21,980 nt of DNA from an uncultured Clostridia bacterium (GCA_944372745.1 CALWAB010000071.1:1-21980), one strand, 5' to 3'. Shown: positions 1 to 8,450, numbered from the stretch's first letter. Notes: a model not told the origin generated them from the sequence alone. Numbers and translations are program-made.

Positions 1-1
1 G

Positions 2-94
2 GAAAGTATAGACCAAATGCAACAGGCTCAAAAAGCAGAGGAAACTCAAAAAGATAGCAAGAAAGATAAGAAAAATAAAAAGAATAAAAAATAA
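2..94 (+). CDS. C-terminal tail of a truncated upstream gene, product unknown
   Basis: An open frame enters from the left edge and reads about 30 codons to a TAA at 92-94. The tail is hydrophilic: a Gln/Glu-rich stretch (SIDQMQQAQKAEE) followed by a very Lys-rich end (KKDKKNKKNKK). A Lys/Asn tail like this is typical of flexible C-termini of ribosome-associated or membrane proteins, but nothing here identifies the family. A good terminator follows within a few bases of the stop, which supports this as a real gene end. The reading frame is the only one on this strand that stays open to a stop next to that terminator. Confidence 0.55.
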   Translation, partial: ESIDQMQQAQKAEETQKDSKKDKKNKKNKK

Positions 95-99
95 AATTA

Positions 100-147
100 A
101 AAGCCATTTATGAAGGATTGAAACTTCTATAAGTGGCTTTTTTATTT
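100..147 (+). terminator. Rho-independent terminator of the truncated upstream gene
   Basis: The left arm AAAGCCATTTATGAAG pairs with the right arm CTTCTATAAGTGGCTTT with a small bulge and a G-U or mismatch position. A T-rich run (TTTTTTATTTT) follows directly. It starts a few bases after the TAA at 92-94. The 148-230 stretch after it is AT-rich and I see nothing in it. Confidence 0.85.
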
Positions 148-230
148 TAAAATATTTACAATTCAAATATACTATGAACATAATATAAATTTTAACTAAA
201 ATAAAATTGTTGTGAAAAAATTATCTTCTA

Positions 231-259
231 ATAAAAAAAGATATGAAAAATTCATATCT
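231..259 (-). terminator. Terminator on the minus strand abutting repeat copy 1
   Basis: On the minus strand an 8-bp perfect stem AGATATGA/TCATATCT with a 5-base loop is followed by seven T residues. The stem is AU-rich, so strength is uncertain. It is the only terminator-like structure downstream of the minus-strand gene ending at 620. If used, that transcript would run through the whole repeat element before ending here. One arm overlaps the outer end of the repeat. Confidence 0.55.
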
Positions 260-605
260 CAGACTATAGACAAACTGCAAATAGAAAAATCAATAAAATT
301 GTATTAAACTCAAAACGAAAGCAAAAAGCAGGTGGGATGCCTCACCGTGGCGTGGTCTTTGGTAAGTACATAGTCACAACTTAGGTACTGGCGCAACACT
401 AGTAGTCTAGGTTGAATACCTATATACAACTTAGTACTAAATAATATAATTTGTGCGAAAGCACAAAGATATAATTTATTGTTGTTTTTAGTACTAAACT
501 TGGCTAGAATACTTCCCAAGACCACAGGTGCAGGACACTGTCCTGCTCTAGGGTTCTAGGGGATGAAATCCCCTAGAAATTCCTTTTGTTTAAAGTCTGG
601 GATAT
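257..605 (+). repeat. Intergenic structured repeat, copy 1 (fullest copy, MITE-like)
   Basis: The left end CAGACTATAGACAAACTGC and the reverse complement of the right end CAGACTTTAAACAAAAG form imperfect terminal inverted repeats. Inside, in order, are a GGTGGGATGCCTCACC block (331-346), a hairpin with a GAAA loop (450-467, TTTGTGC/GCACAAA), a GC-rich hairpin (530-546, GCAGGAC/GTCCTGC) and a CTAGGGGA/TCCCCTAG hairpin (556-576). The same modules recur near 18715-18985 and 20655-20990. No convincing protein is encoded; an antisense frame inside it has no ribosome binding site. The size, terminal repeats and hairpins suit a non-autonomous mobile element or a structured RNA element. No transposase is present in the window. 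Confidence 0.75.
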
Positions 606-619
606 AAAAAATTAATATC

Positions 620-997
620 TTATTTTGTTAAAATAGATTGCATAGCGTCGTATTGTACCTTTTCACAAATTAGTTTAAACTTAGCATCTTGCATTTTGTT
701 GCCACTTTCACAATTATAAGTGTTTTTAATGCTTTCAAAAAGTGCTGTTTTGCTACTGCTTAAAGTGCTGTCGTTAAGGTCTTTGTAAATATCATTTAAT
801 ATTTTTTCTTGATTTTTTTCTTGGTTAGATTCAATGACCATTCGTACTAAGTTTGCAAAATATATTTTGTCTTTTACTGCGGATGTTAGCCTTTCACCCC
901 CTAAAACTTTTAATTCATTGGTAGATTGACCAGTGCCTAACATCCTAATGTAGATTTGAGAAAATCTATCAATTTCATCTAATGTCATTTTTTGCAT
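620..997 (-). CDS. Small hypothetical protein (125 aa)
   Basis: I do not recognise this protein. The start ATG has an AGGAGA Shine-Dalgarno six bases upstream, and a 17-bp-spaced promoter lies just beyond, so expression is well supported. The protein is soluble, with no signal peptide or membrane segment, and looks mostly alpha-helical with charged amphipathic stretches (for example NQEKNQEKILNDIYKDL near residue 60). It has two cysteines in the C-terminal half and no recognisable catalytic motif. It is monocistronic; downstream is repeat copy 1 and then a minus-strand terminator. A second in-frame ATG four codons in is possible but is placed less well relative to the Shine-Dalgarno. It may be a lineage-specific protein. 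Confidence 0.75.
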   Translation of the reverse strand: MQKMTLDEIDRFSQIYIRMLGTGQSTNELKVLGGERLTSAVKDKIYFANLVRMVIESNQEKNQEKILNDIYKDLNDSTLSSSKTALFESIKNTYNCESGNKMQDAKFKLICEKVQYDAMQSILTK

Positions 998-1019
998 AAT
1001 TATTCTCCTAAGTGCAAGT

Positions 1020-1048
1020 ATTATAACACAATTTAAATTCTTTGTAAA
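1020..1048 (-). promoter_or_regulatory. Sigma-A promoter for the 125-aa gene
   Basis: Read on the minus strand: TTTACA (1043-1048), a 17-bp spacer, then TATAAT (1020-1025). The expected start of transcription lies about 15 bases before the AGGAGA site, giving a very short leader. Confidence 0.8.
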
Positions 1049-1399
1049 GATATATATTTAAAATAATAAGTTTATTGACACAGACTAGGGGAAGTGAGTT
1101 ATGTTTTGCTGTAAAAGATAATAAGAAAGCAATTATTAAATTTCATATCTTTTTGTTTTTGCAATAAGATTTATATTATTTGTTATTATAAAATAATTGC
1201 AATTTAATAAATTTAAAGCAATGTAGTTGATTTTATAGAGTATAGTCTATAATTTTGAAAGTAATGCTAAGTATTGCTAAGACATTTGTCAATGATTGGA
1301 GCCAAGAAAATTGTAGTAAAAAAGTAAATAGGGGTTTAATAGGTGCAAAGACATTTTAGTATCTTTTGACAATCACTAATACATAGATTTTTTAAGAAA
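1049..1399. other. Non-coding AT-rich gap, no assigned feature
   Basis: About 350 bases between the promoter of the small gene and the stop of the M1 peptidase. I find no frame with a ribosome binding site and no clear terminator. A near-duplicate (AATGCTAAG then TATTGCTAAG) occurs near 1262-1281, and two short matches to the repeat-end sequence (CAGACTA near 1082, TATAGTCTATAA near 1241) could be decayed relics of the intergenic repeat, but they are too short to call. Confidence 0.4.
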
Positions 1400-2911
1400 T
1401 TATTGAGAAACTATTACAATAGTACCATCTATCCAAGAATCAAAGAAAGAAGTTAATGGCATATTTGAAGCACTTTCAAAGGCAATAGTTAGAGTTTCTT
1501 TTGTAACAAATTGCATTTGATTGTCACTATAGAATTGTTTTAATCCTTTCATAAAATCATTGTCGCCTATGAGTTGCCTTAAGTTATCAAACATCAGTAC
1601 TGATTTTACATAAGCCATATAAGTGTACTCTGGTTCAGTATTATAATCAGTTAATTTTCTATCCATAGATGTGTCGAAATTGTCAAATAAATCTCCATAA
1701 ATTTCAGCAAAAAGCAAGTATGATTTTAAATCATTTCCCACAATTTCTTGACGCGTCATCTCGTATTCAGGATTGTTCTCATAGAATAAGATACAAGAAT
1801 ACTCTGCTAGTCCTTCGTCTATGTATCCATTCTCGTTTTGATTGTCCCCAACTACGCCATACCACCACTGATGTGCTATCTCGTGTACAATGACATTTGT
1901 GTATTCTTCATAACTTTGCAAGTCATCTGAAATAAATACTATATTAGGGAATTCCATTCCACCATGTACAAAACTTGTTTCTACCACATTGAGTACATTA
2001 TAAGGATATTTTCCAAATAAATCATTAAATGTAGATACTGATTTTATAGCGGTTTCTAAAGATTTTTCAGGTTGTGTGTCGCTATGGTAATAATAGTTAA
2101 TATTTATTCCATCTACCTTATCACTTATGGTTTTAAAATTTTTTGATATACTCATAGCGAAATCTCGCACCGCCTGTGCTGAATATGAGTAGGTAGTCTT
2201 GTCGTCACTACTTTCTTTCTTTTCTAATTCTCCAGTACTTGCCACTACAAAGTCATTTTGTAGTGTAATTTTTACTTTATAATTAGATATATTTGAGTAG
2301 AAAGGGTCGCCATTGTATGAATATGGGGAAGTATCAAATGCACCATTTTCATATACGCAAGCAATAGGGTAGAAATTGCCTAGATTTATGGCACTATCAG
2401 TATATCCAAAACGGTGTTTAATATTGGGTATAGTGACATCAAATTCAAATGAAATAGTCGTGCGCGAATTAGGATATAGTTGACTTGTCAAAGGTACAAT
2501 GAGTATGTCTTCATCTTGCCCACCTATGCTAAATGTGACATCCTTGTCATTTACTTTGACATTTTTTACTTGAATACTGCCGTAACTTTCGCCATTAATG
2601 TACGCGTCATTCATCCTTTGTTCGCTGACAGGTTTAAACTTTGCTCCTTCACGAAAGGCATTTGGATAAAGGTGAAAGAATACTTCATTTAGAGTATCTT
2701 GACTTGAGTTTATGTAATCTACTTCAGCACTACCAAAAAGACTCTTTGTGTCATCATTATAAATGAGTTCCATATTGTAATTTGTGGCGTCTTTGCTTGC
2801 TATTTTAATTATATTATTTGTGCCACAAGAAGAAAATGCGAATACGCATATTAATGCAATAATAACAACGCTTATTGCACCATAAATAGTGTAACGAATT
2901 TTTTTAGACAT
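1400..2911 (-). CDS. M1-family zinc metallopeptidase, predicted lipoprotein
   Basis: A 503-residue gluzincin aminopeptidase-like protein. Residues 343-347 are HEIAH and Glu366 follows after 18 residues, the HEXXH-18-E zinc site of family M1. Residues 317-321 read GGMEF in place of the usual GAMEN exopeptidase motif. Tyr434 (AYVKS) sits where the family's catalytic tyrosine is expected. The N-terminus has a positive start, a hydrophobic segment at about 9-27 and SSC with Cys29, a weak lipobox suggesting a membrane-anchored lipoprotein facing outward. The region from about 45 to 250 fits the beta-sandwich N-terminal domain; the protein is shorter than large aminopeptidase N and lacks the long C-terminal helical domain. 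The start ATG has AGGAG five to six bases upstream. The likely role is peptide trimming at the cell surface. It is transcribed divergently from the synthetase operon. Confidence 0.9.
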   Translation of the reverse strand: MSKKIRYTIYGAISVVIIALICVFAFSSCGTNNIIKIASKDATNYNMELIYNDDTKSLFGSAEVDYINSSQDTLNEVFFHLYPNAFREGAKFKPVSEQRMNDAYINGESYGSIQVKNVKVNDKDVTFSIGGQDEDILIVPLTSQLYPNSRTTISFEFDVTIPNIKHRFGYTDSAINLGNFYPIACVYENGAFDTSPYSYNGDPFYSNISNYKVKITLQNDFVVASTGELEKKESSDDKTTYSYSAQAVRDFAMSISKNFKTISDKVDGININYYYHSDTQPEKSLETAIKSVSTFNDLFGKYPYNVLNVVETSFVHGGMEFPNIVFISDDLQSYEEYTNVIVHEIAHQWWYGVVGDNQNENGYIDEGLAEYSCILFYENNPEYEMTRQEIVGNDLKSYLLFAEIYGDLFDNFDTSMDRKLTDYNTEPEYTYMAYVKSVLMFDNLRQLIGDNDFMKGLKQFYSDNQMQFVTKETLTIAFESASNMPLTSFFDSWIDGTIVIVSQ

Positions 2912-2975
2912 AAAATGCTCCTAAAATAAATTTATGAAGCAGTTAAGCCATTTATAACTAATCTTTTTTGCTTAC

Positions 2976-3004
2976 ATTATATTGCGTTTACGATAGAATA
3001 AACT
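2976..3004 (-). promoter_or_regulatory. Possible promoter for the M1 peptidase
   Basis: A perfect TATAAT is present on the minus strand (2976-2981), but the -35 position 17 bp away (AGTTTA) is poor. A TTGAGT lies with a 20-bp spacer. It shares the divergent intergenic space with the stronger promoter of the synthetase operon. Confidence 0.4.
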
Positions 3005-3012
3005 CAACTTGT

Positions 3013-3041
3013 TTGACAAAATATCTAATATGTAGTAAAAT
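3013..3041 (+). promoter_or_regulatory. Sigma-A promoter of the synthetase-MarR-DUF362 operon
   Basis: TTGACA (3013-3018), a 17-bp spacer, TAAAAT (3036-3041). The leader to the ATG at 3101 is only about 50 bases, too short for a T-box riboswitch, although two tRNA synthetases follow. Confidence 0.8.
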
Positions 3042-3100
3042 ATATAAGCAATTTAAGCGATTTTTTTATTTATTTAAAGTGTTATAAATAGGAGAGAAAA

Positions 3101-4891
3101 ATGAAATACACATCTAAAGAGATAATAGATACTTTTTTAAACTTTTTTAAGGCAAACGGGCATACTCAAATTAAAAATTCAAGTATAGTCCCTGAGAATG
3201 ACCCAACCTTGCTATTTATTAATGCAGGTATGGCACCAATTAAAAAATGCTTTACAGGTGAAGAACAACCAGTTAGCAGAAGAATGTGCAATATTCAAAC
3301 TTGTATTAGAACTAATGACATTGAGTCAGTGGGAGATAGACATCATTTGACAAGTTTCAATATGTTAGGGAGTTGGTCTATAGGTGATTATTTTAAAGAA
3401 GACGCCATTAAATATGCGTTTACATTACTTACTGAAGGCTTTAAGATTCCAAAAGAGAAATTGTATGCTACAGTATTTAGCGGGGATGAAGAATTGGGAC
3501 TTCCAGCAGATGAAGAGAGCATAGGTTATTGGGAACAAGTAGGCATAGACCCAAGCCACATTATCAAATTGCCGTTTGAAGACAATTTCTGGAGAATGGG
3601 CGATGGGGAAGGTCCTTGCGGACCTTGTACAGAAGTCTTTTATGACACAGGTGATGAACACGGTGATAGTTATGAAAAGACTGGTTATTTCGACACAAAG
3701 AAGCGTTATCTAGAAATATGGAACGCAGGCGTATTTATGCAATACTATCAAAATCTTGATAAAACATATTCACACTTGAAGTTTAAAAGTGTGGATACAG
3801 GTTCAGGGCTTGAAAGATTGCTACTTACATTGAATGGACTTGAAACAGTTTACGATACTGAAATATTTGTCGACATAATGAATTACCTTAGGGAAAATTG
3901 TAAAAATCCTAATGAAAGAAGTTTGAGAATAATATGTGAACATATTAGAACAAGCGTAGTTATTTTAAATGCAAAGGTAGAACCATCAAATGTCAAAGCG
4001 GGTTACATTTTAAGACGCCTTATGCGTAGAGCATTGCGTCATTTGAGGACAATAGAAGCAGATGACAATATGTTTGAAATAATTGCGGACAAAACTATTG
4101 ACAATATGATTAAGACTGGGCTTGCACCAGAATGGAATTTCACAAAACAAGAGTTATTAGATAAATTTAAGGCAGAACAAGACAAATTCAGCAAAATGTT
4201 GTCACAAGGGCTAAAGGTATTTAATGAATATATTGAAGATTCACAAAATATTGTGAATGGATATTTGAAAGAAGAACTTGTATTTAAATTATATGATACT
4301 TTTGGTTTCCCATTTGAAATTACTCAAGAACTTGCAGAAGAACACAATGTGAAAGTTGATGAAGAGAAATTCAATGTTTTGCTTGAGCACCACAAAGAAG
4401 AATCTCGTGGAGCAAACACAGCAGTGTTCAAATCAGGCTTAGCTGACCACGACCCTGAGACAGTCAAATTGCACACTGCTACACACTTATTGCACTCGGC
4501 ATTGAGAAGAAAATTCGGCACAGATTTACATCAAATGGGAAGTAATATCACACCTGAGCGCTTGCGTTTTGACTTTAATTTCCCACGCAAATTGACTGAA
4601 GAAGAAATCAAAGAAATAGAAGACGATGTAAATTCCGTGATTGCTAAAGGTATAGATGTCGTTCGTGAAGAAATGACTCCTGATGAGGCAAAGCATAGCG
4701 GAGCAATAGGGTTATTTGACAATAAGTATGGGGACAAAGTGTCGGTTTACACAATAGGAGATTATAGTAAAGAAATTTGTAGTGGTCCTCATGTCAATAA
4801 CACAAGAGAATTAGGTCAATTTAAAATAAAGAAAGAAGAGAGCAGTTCTGCTGGCGTTCGTAGAATAAAAGCAGTGCTAGAAAATAAATAA
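3101..4891 (+). CDS. alaS: Alanyl-tRNA synthetase, short form lacking the C-Ala region
   Basis: Charges tRNA-Ala with alanine in the cytoplasm. The class II catalytic core spans about residues 1-240, with FINAGM (39-44), RHHLTSFNMLG (80-90), GPCGPC (171-176) and DTGSGLERL (232-240). The tRNA-recognition helices span about 260-440. The editing domain carries the four zinc ligands: HTATH (His458, His462) and CSGPH (Cys560, His564). It ends at GVRRIKAVLENK, exactly where the editing domain normally finishes, so the linker, coiled coil and C-Ala (DHHA1) part of the usual 850-900-residue enzyme is missing. This is not a frameshift, because the next gene starts 13 bases later. The substrate-site loop reads EIWNAGVFMQ, one residue longer than the usual EIWN-VFMQ. 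Similar short enzymes with a GPH motif are, from memory, known in CPR bacteria and some Firmicutes. GGAGAG precedes the start. Confidence 0.88.
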   Translation: MKYTSKEIIDTFLNFFKANGHTQIKNSSIVPENDPTLLFINAGMAPIKKCFTGEEQPVSRRMCNIQTCIRTNDIESVGDRHHLTSFNMLGSWSIGDYFKEDAIKYAFTLLTEGFKIPKEKLYATVFSGDEELGLPADEESIGYWEQVGIDPSHIIKLPFEDNFWRMGDGEGPCGPCTEVFYDTGDEHGDSYEKTGYFDTKKRYLEIWNAGVFMQYYQNLDKTYSHLKFKSVDTGSGLERLLLTLNGLETVYDTEIFVDIMNYLRENCKNPNERSLRIICEHIRTSVVILNAKVEPSNVKAGYILRRLMRRALRHLRTIEADDNMFEIIADKTIDNMIKTGLAPEWNFTKQELLDKFKAEQDKFSKMLSQGLKVFNEYIEDSQNIVNGYLKEELVFKLYDTFGFPFEITQELAEEHNVKVDEEKFNVLLEHHKEESRGANTAVFKSGLADHDPETVKLHTATHLLHSALRRKFGTDLHQMGSNITPERLRFDFNFPRKLTEEEIKEIEDDVNSVIAKGIDVVREEMTPDEAKHSGAIGLFDNKYGDKVSVYTIGDYSKEICSGPHVNNTRELGQFKIKKEESSSAGVRRIKAVLENK

Positions 4892-4904
4892 GTAGGAATA
4901 TAAA

Positions 4905-7900
4905 ATGGAAGAAAATAAATTTGTAAAAAATGAACTAGATATACTTAAATTTTGGGAAGACAACGACTGTTTTCGCAAACTACAAAATAAAAATAAAGGA
5001 AGAAAGGCTTATCGCATAGTAGACGGACCTATTACCGCTAATAACTCTATGCGTTTGCACCACTGCTGGGGTAGAACTATAAAGGACGCATTCATCAAAT
5101 ATAAATCAATGCGTGGATACTCTTGCCATTATAGAAATGGTTTTGACGGACAAGGACTCTGGGTAGAAGTTGAAGTTGAAAAAGAATTGGGGTTCAAGGG
5201 CAAAAGAGATATTATCAATTATGGTATGGACAAATTTACGACTGCTTGTGTAAACCGTGTTAGAAAGTATTCTAAAATTATCACTGAGCAGAGCAAACGC
5301 CTAGGTCAGTGGATGGATTGGGACAACTCATATTACACACATACAGACCAAAATATTGAAGGTATATGGTACTTTTTGAAGGTTTGCCACGATAAAGGCT
5401 GGATAACACAAGCAGATAAACCAATGCCTTGGTGTCCTAGATGCGGTACATCTTTGTCTGAGCACGAAATGAGTGGTTCATACAAAGAAGTGGAACACGA
5501 ATCAGTTATTGTTAAGGCATATATCAAAGAATTAGATTGCGATATATTGGTATGGACTACTACACCTTGGACTTTGACAGCGAATATTGCATTAGCAGTG
5601 AACCCAGAACTTGAATATGTGAAGATAGAGTATGAAGGCGGCAAACGCCCACTCATTTTAGCAAAAAATGCTTTATCACATATCAAAATGAATAGACAAG
5701 TAGTAGATAAATTTAAAGGTGAAAAGCTTTTAGGTTTGCACTTTGAAACATTTTTCCCAGATTTGCCTTGTCAACAAGGTATAGAACACAAGATTATACC
5801 TTGGGAAGATGTACTTGCAGATGAAGGAAGTGGAGTGGTGCATATTGCTCCGGGGTGTGGTGCAGAAGACTTTGAATTGTCTAAGAGATTTAATTTGCCA
5901 GCGATATGTCCTATAAATGAAAATGGCGATATTTTGGAAAATTATGGCGTCTTTTCAGGAATATATGCTGGAGATGTCGCACACCTTGTCTTTGACGAAT
6001 TGAAAAAACAAGATAAATTCTTTATGACTGAAATGCACACGCACAAATATCCTATTTGTTGGCGTTGTAAGACACAAGTATTCTTCCGTTTGGTGCGTGA
6101 ATGGTTTATAAAGACGGACGAAATAAAACCACAACTTTTGAAAGTAATCAAAGATGTAAAATGGATGCCAGAATATGCAGGTAAGAGAATGGAAGATTGG
6201 CTCAATAATATGGGCGATTGGAATATTTCAAGAAGTAGATTCTATGGCTTGCCATTGCCATTCTATCCTTGTCCACACTGTGGCAAACTCACAGTTGTTG
6301 AAAGCAAGAAACAACTACAAGAATTGAGCGGACAAGATTTGAGTGGGTTAAAAGAATTGCACCGTCCTTATATAGATGAAATAGAAATAAATTGTCCACA
6401 TTGTGGGCATAAAGTCCAAAGGGTAAAACAAGTGGGTGATGTATGGTTGGATGCAGGAATTACACCATTCACGACTTTAGGATATTTTGAAAATAGAGAA
6501 GAATGGGAAAAACAATTCCCAGCAGAAATAGTCATTGAAATGCGTGAACAAATAAGATTGTGGTTCTATTCTCTGTTGTTTATGAGTGTGACACTTACAG
6601 GTCGTGCCCCTTATGAGAAAGTGCTCAGTTATGGTGCAGTAGTTGCAGAAGACGGTAGCAAATTCTCAAAATCTTCTGGTAATTCTGTGCAGTTTGAAGA
6701 TGTAGCGGAGAAATTGGGGGCAGACGCAGTGCGTTACTTATTCGCAAGTGCTACAACCGCTAATGATGTCCGTTTCTCAATGTCGCTATGTGAAGAAGCA
6801 CGCAGAAAGATGTTGCAATATTATAATGCGTTCACATTCTTTGAGACTTATGCTAATATAGATAAGTCTAAATGTGATGGCGTATTTAAGAGCGAAAACT
6901 TGCTCGACAAATGGTTGTACGCTAGAACAAATGCTTTTGCAAACTTTGCAACGACTTGTTATGACAATAATGATACAGTGAATATAACTAAAGAATTTGA
7001 AAAATGTATGGATGATATATCTAATTTCTATATTCGTATCAATCGTAGGCGTTTTTGGAAAGATGGTCTTGAGCAAGATAAAATAGACGCGTACAATAGT
7101 TTGTATATTTCGCTCAAGACAATTTCGCAAGTTATGGCACCAATTATTCCGTTTATGACAGAATACATTTGGCAGAACTTGGTTAGAAAATATGGTACAG
7201 CTGAAGAGAGCGTACTATTGAGTGATTATCCAGTTGACTTGCCAGTCGATGAAAAGATATTGCAAGAATGTAGTGTCGTGCGTGAAATAATCACAAATGC
7301 TTTGAGTCTTAGAAATCAAGCACAAATAAAAGTAAAGCAACCTATTAAAACACTATATATAGATAGCCAATATTTGCAGGTATGTGAAAAATTTGAAAGC
7401 GTAGTAAAAAGCGAGTTAAATGTCAAAGAAATTATGTATCTTGACGATTTTAACACTTTATGCTATCAAAAATTGCACCTTAACTTCAAAAATGCGGGTG
7501 CTAAACTCAAAAACCGCGTAAATGACGCAAAGAATATGATAAATTCATTATCAAAAGAACAAACAAATAGTGTGCTTCAAGAGTTAAATGACAAAGAAAG
7601 TGTTCATTTTGACGAATTTGATGTAGATTTCACAAAGGATTTCTTCGACATAGAACACATTTATAAGGAAAATATTTTAGCTACAACTGAAGGCATCAAA
7701 GTGGCTATTGACATAAGTCAAACTGAAGAATTAGAGAAAGAAGGCATTTTGCGTGAACTTTTGAGACATTTGCAAGTGCTTCGCAAAGAAACTAATTATG
7801 ATGTTGCAGATAGAGTAAAAATTGAACTCAAGACTAATGACGAACTTATGCAAGGCATCATAGACGACAATAAGAAGTATATTGAAGATGAAACATTAAG

Positions 7901-7985
7901 TTCTTTATGCGAATTGAATGAATTTGATGCTGAAAGAGAAATCAACATACGCGATAGAATTGTTGTGGCTAAAATAAAAAAGTAA
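4905..7985 (+). CDS. ileS: Isoleucyl-type class I tRNA synthetase with atypical HIGH motif
   Basis: A 1026-residue class I synthetase, best matching isoleucyl-tRNA synthetase of the longer (IleS2-like) type. Where PHxGH is expected before the T-I-K-D helix, residues 50-60 read RLHHCWGRTIK, so one HIGH histidine is replaced and W-G follows. The second signature is KFSKS (586-590) in place of KMSKS. The CP1 editing domain has WTTTPWTLTANIALAVNP (217-234) and GSGVVHIAPGCGAEDF (308-323). Cysteine pairs likely to bind zinc are CPRC (177-180), CWRC (385-388), CPHC (456-459) and CPHC (497-500). ISRSRFYGLPLPF (441-453) is a good IleRS landmark. From memory an HHAWG-type subfamily exists in several bacterial groups, so the motif is probably a subfamily trait, not a defect. 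AGGAAT precedes the ATG, 13 bases after alaS. A valyl or leucyl role is less likely. Confidence 0.85.
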   Translation: MEENKFVKNELDILKFWEDNDCFRKLQNKNKGRKAYRIVDGPITANNSMRLHHCWGRTIKDAFIKYKSMRGYSCHYRNGFDGQGLWVEVEVEKELGFKGKRDIINYGMDKFTTACVNRVRKYSKIITEQSKRLGQWMDWDNSYYTHTDQNIEGIWYFLKVCHDKGWITQADKPMPWCPRCGTSLSEHEMSGSYKEVEHESVIVKAYIKELDCDILVWTTTPWTLTANIALAVNPELEYVKIEYEGGKRPLILAKNALSHIKMNRQVVDKFKGEKLLGLHFETFFPDLPCQQGIEHKIIPWEDVLADEGSGVVHIAPGCGAEDFELSKRFNLPAICPINENGDILENYGVFSGIYAGDVAHLVFDELKKQDKFFMTEMHTHKYPICWRCKTQVFFRLVREWFIKTDEIKPQLLKVIKDVKWMPEYAGKRMEDWLNNMGDWNISRSRFYGLPLPFYPCPHCGKLTVVESKKQLQELSGQDLSGLKELHRPYIDEIEINCPHCGHKVQRVKQVGDVWLDAGITPFTTLGYFENREEWEKQFPAEIVIEMREQIRLWFYSLLFMSVTLTGRAPYEKVLSYGAVVAEDGSKFSKSSGNSVQFEDVAEKLGADAVRYLFASATTANDVRFSMSLCEEARRKMLQYYNAFTFFETYANIDKSKCDGVFKSENLLDKWLYARTNAFANFATTCYDNNDTVNITKEFEKCMDDISNFYIRINRRRFWKDGLEQDKIDAYNSLYISLKTISQVMAPIIPFMTEYIWQNLVRKYGTAEESVLLSDYPVDLPVDEKILQECSVVREIITNALSLRNQAQIKVKQPIKTLYIDSQYLQVCEKFESVVKSELNVKEIMYLDDFNTLCYQKLHLNFKNAGAKLKNRVNDAKNMINSLSKEQTNSVLQELNDKESVHFDEFDVDFTKDFFDIEHIYKENILATTEGIKVAIDISQTEELEKEGILRELLRHLQVLRKETNYDVADRVKIELKTNDELMQGIIDDNKKYIEDETLSSLCELNEFDAEREINIRDRIVVAKIKK

Positions 7986-7999
7986 AATGGGGGCAAATC

Positions 8000-8443
8000 T
8001 TGAATAAGAATGAAGACATAGTAAATAATGTGCTTGTTAACTTATTTAATGGTATATTATTTACTGAAGAAAAAAATCTAAAACAGAAGTTAGGAAATAC
8101 TTTGTCTATGAAAGATATACATATTCTTTCTGCCATAGACAAATGTAAAACAGATGCCACAGCAGGTAATGTAGCAAAAAATCTCTATATTACTTTAGGG
8201 ACACTCACCACCGCTATTGACAAATTGGTTGATAAAGGGTATGTCATTCGTCAAAAGGGAGCACAAGATAGAAGAAAGATATATTTAGTATTGACTGATG
8301 AAGGTAGACGCGTAAATTCTGTACATGAAAACTTTCACAAGGGTATGGCAGAAGAAGTTTTAAAGGAACTTACGGCAAATGAACAAGAAATTTTAATAGA
8401 AACACTAAAAAAAATAGAACACATTTTTGAGTTAAAAGATTGA
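8000..8443 (+). CDS. MarR-family transcriptional regulator
   Basis: A 147-residue winged-helix regulator, expected to bind DNA as a dimer. Helix-turn-helix residues are at about 50-77 (ATAGNVAKNLYITLGTLTTAIDKL), with the wing at 84-100 containing the typical DRR triplet (Asp90-Arg92) and the LTDEG end. N- and C-terminal helices form the usual dimer interface. The start is taken as TTG at 8000 because it is preceded by GGGGGC at a good spacing and the nearby ATG is out of frame. It lies 14 bases after the synthetase and 7 bases before the DUF362 gene, so it is co-transcribed and may control its own operon. Its ligand cannot be told from sequence. Confidence 0.9.
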   Translation: MNKNEDIVNNVLVNLFNGILFTEEKNLKQKLGNTLSMKDIHILSAIDKCKTDATAGNVAKNLYITLGTLTTAIDKLVDKGYVIRQKGAQDRRKIYLVLTDEGRRVNSVHENFHKGMAEEVLKELTANEQEILIETLKKIEHIFELKD

Positions 8444-8450
8444 GGATAAA

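Noticed and set aside
310..525. Minus-strand frame inside repeat copy 1 as a small gene
   Set aside because: It has no ribosome binding site and lies wholly inside a repeat whose other copies do not keep the frame; hairpins explain the sequence better.
1080..1255. Fourth full repeat copy in the gap before the peptidase
   Set aside because: Only two very short matches to the repeat end exist and none of the internal hairpins is present.
3042..3100. T-box or other riboswitch ahead of the synthetase operon
   Set aside because: The leader is only about 50 bases with no T-box sequence or terminator.
4860..4905. Frameshift or split gene explaining the short AlaRS
   Set aside because: Only 13 bases separate it from the next start codon and no C-Ala-like sequence is present in any frame nearby.
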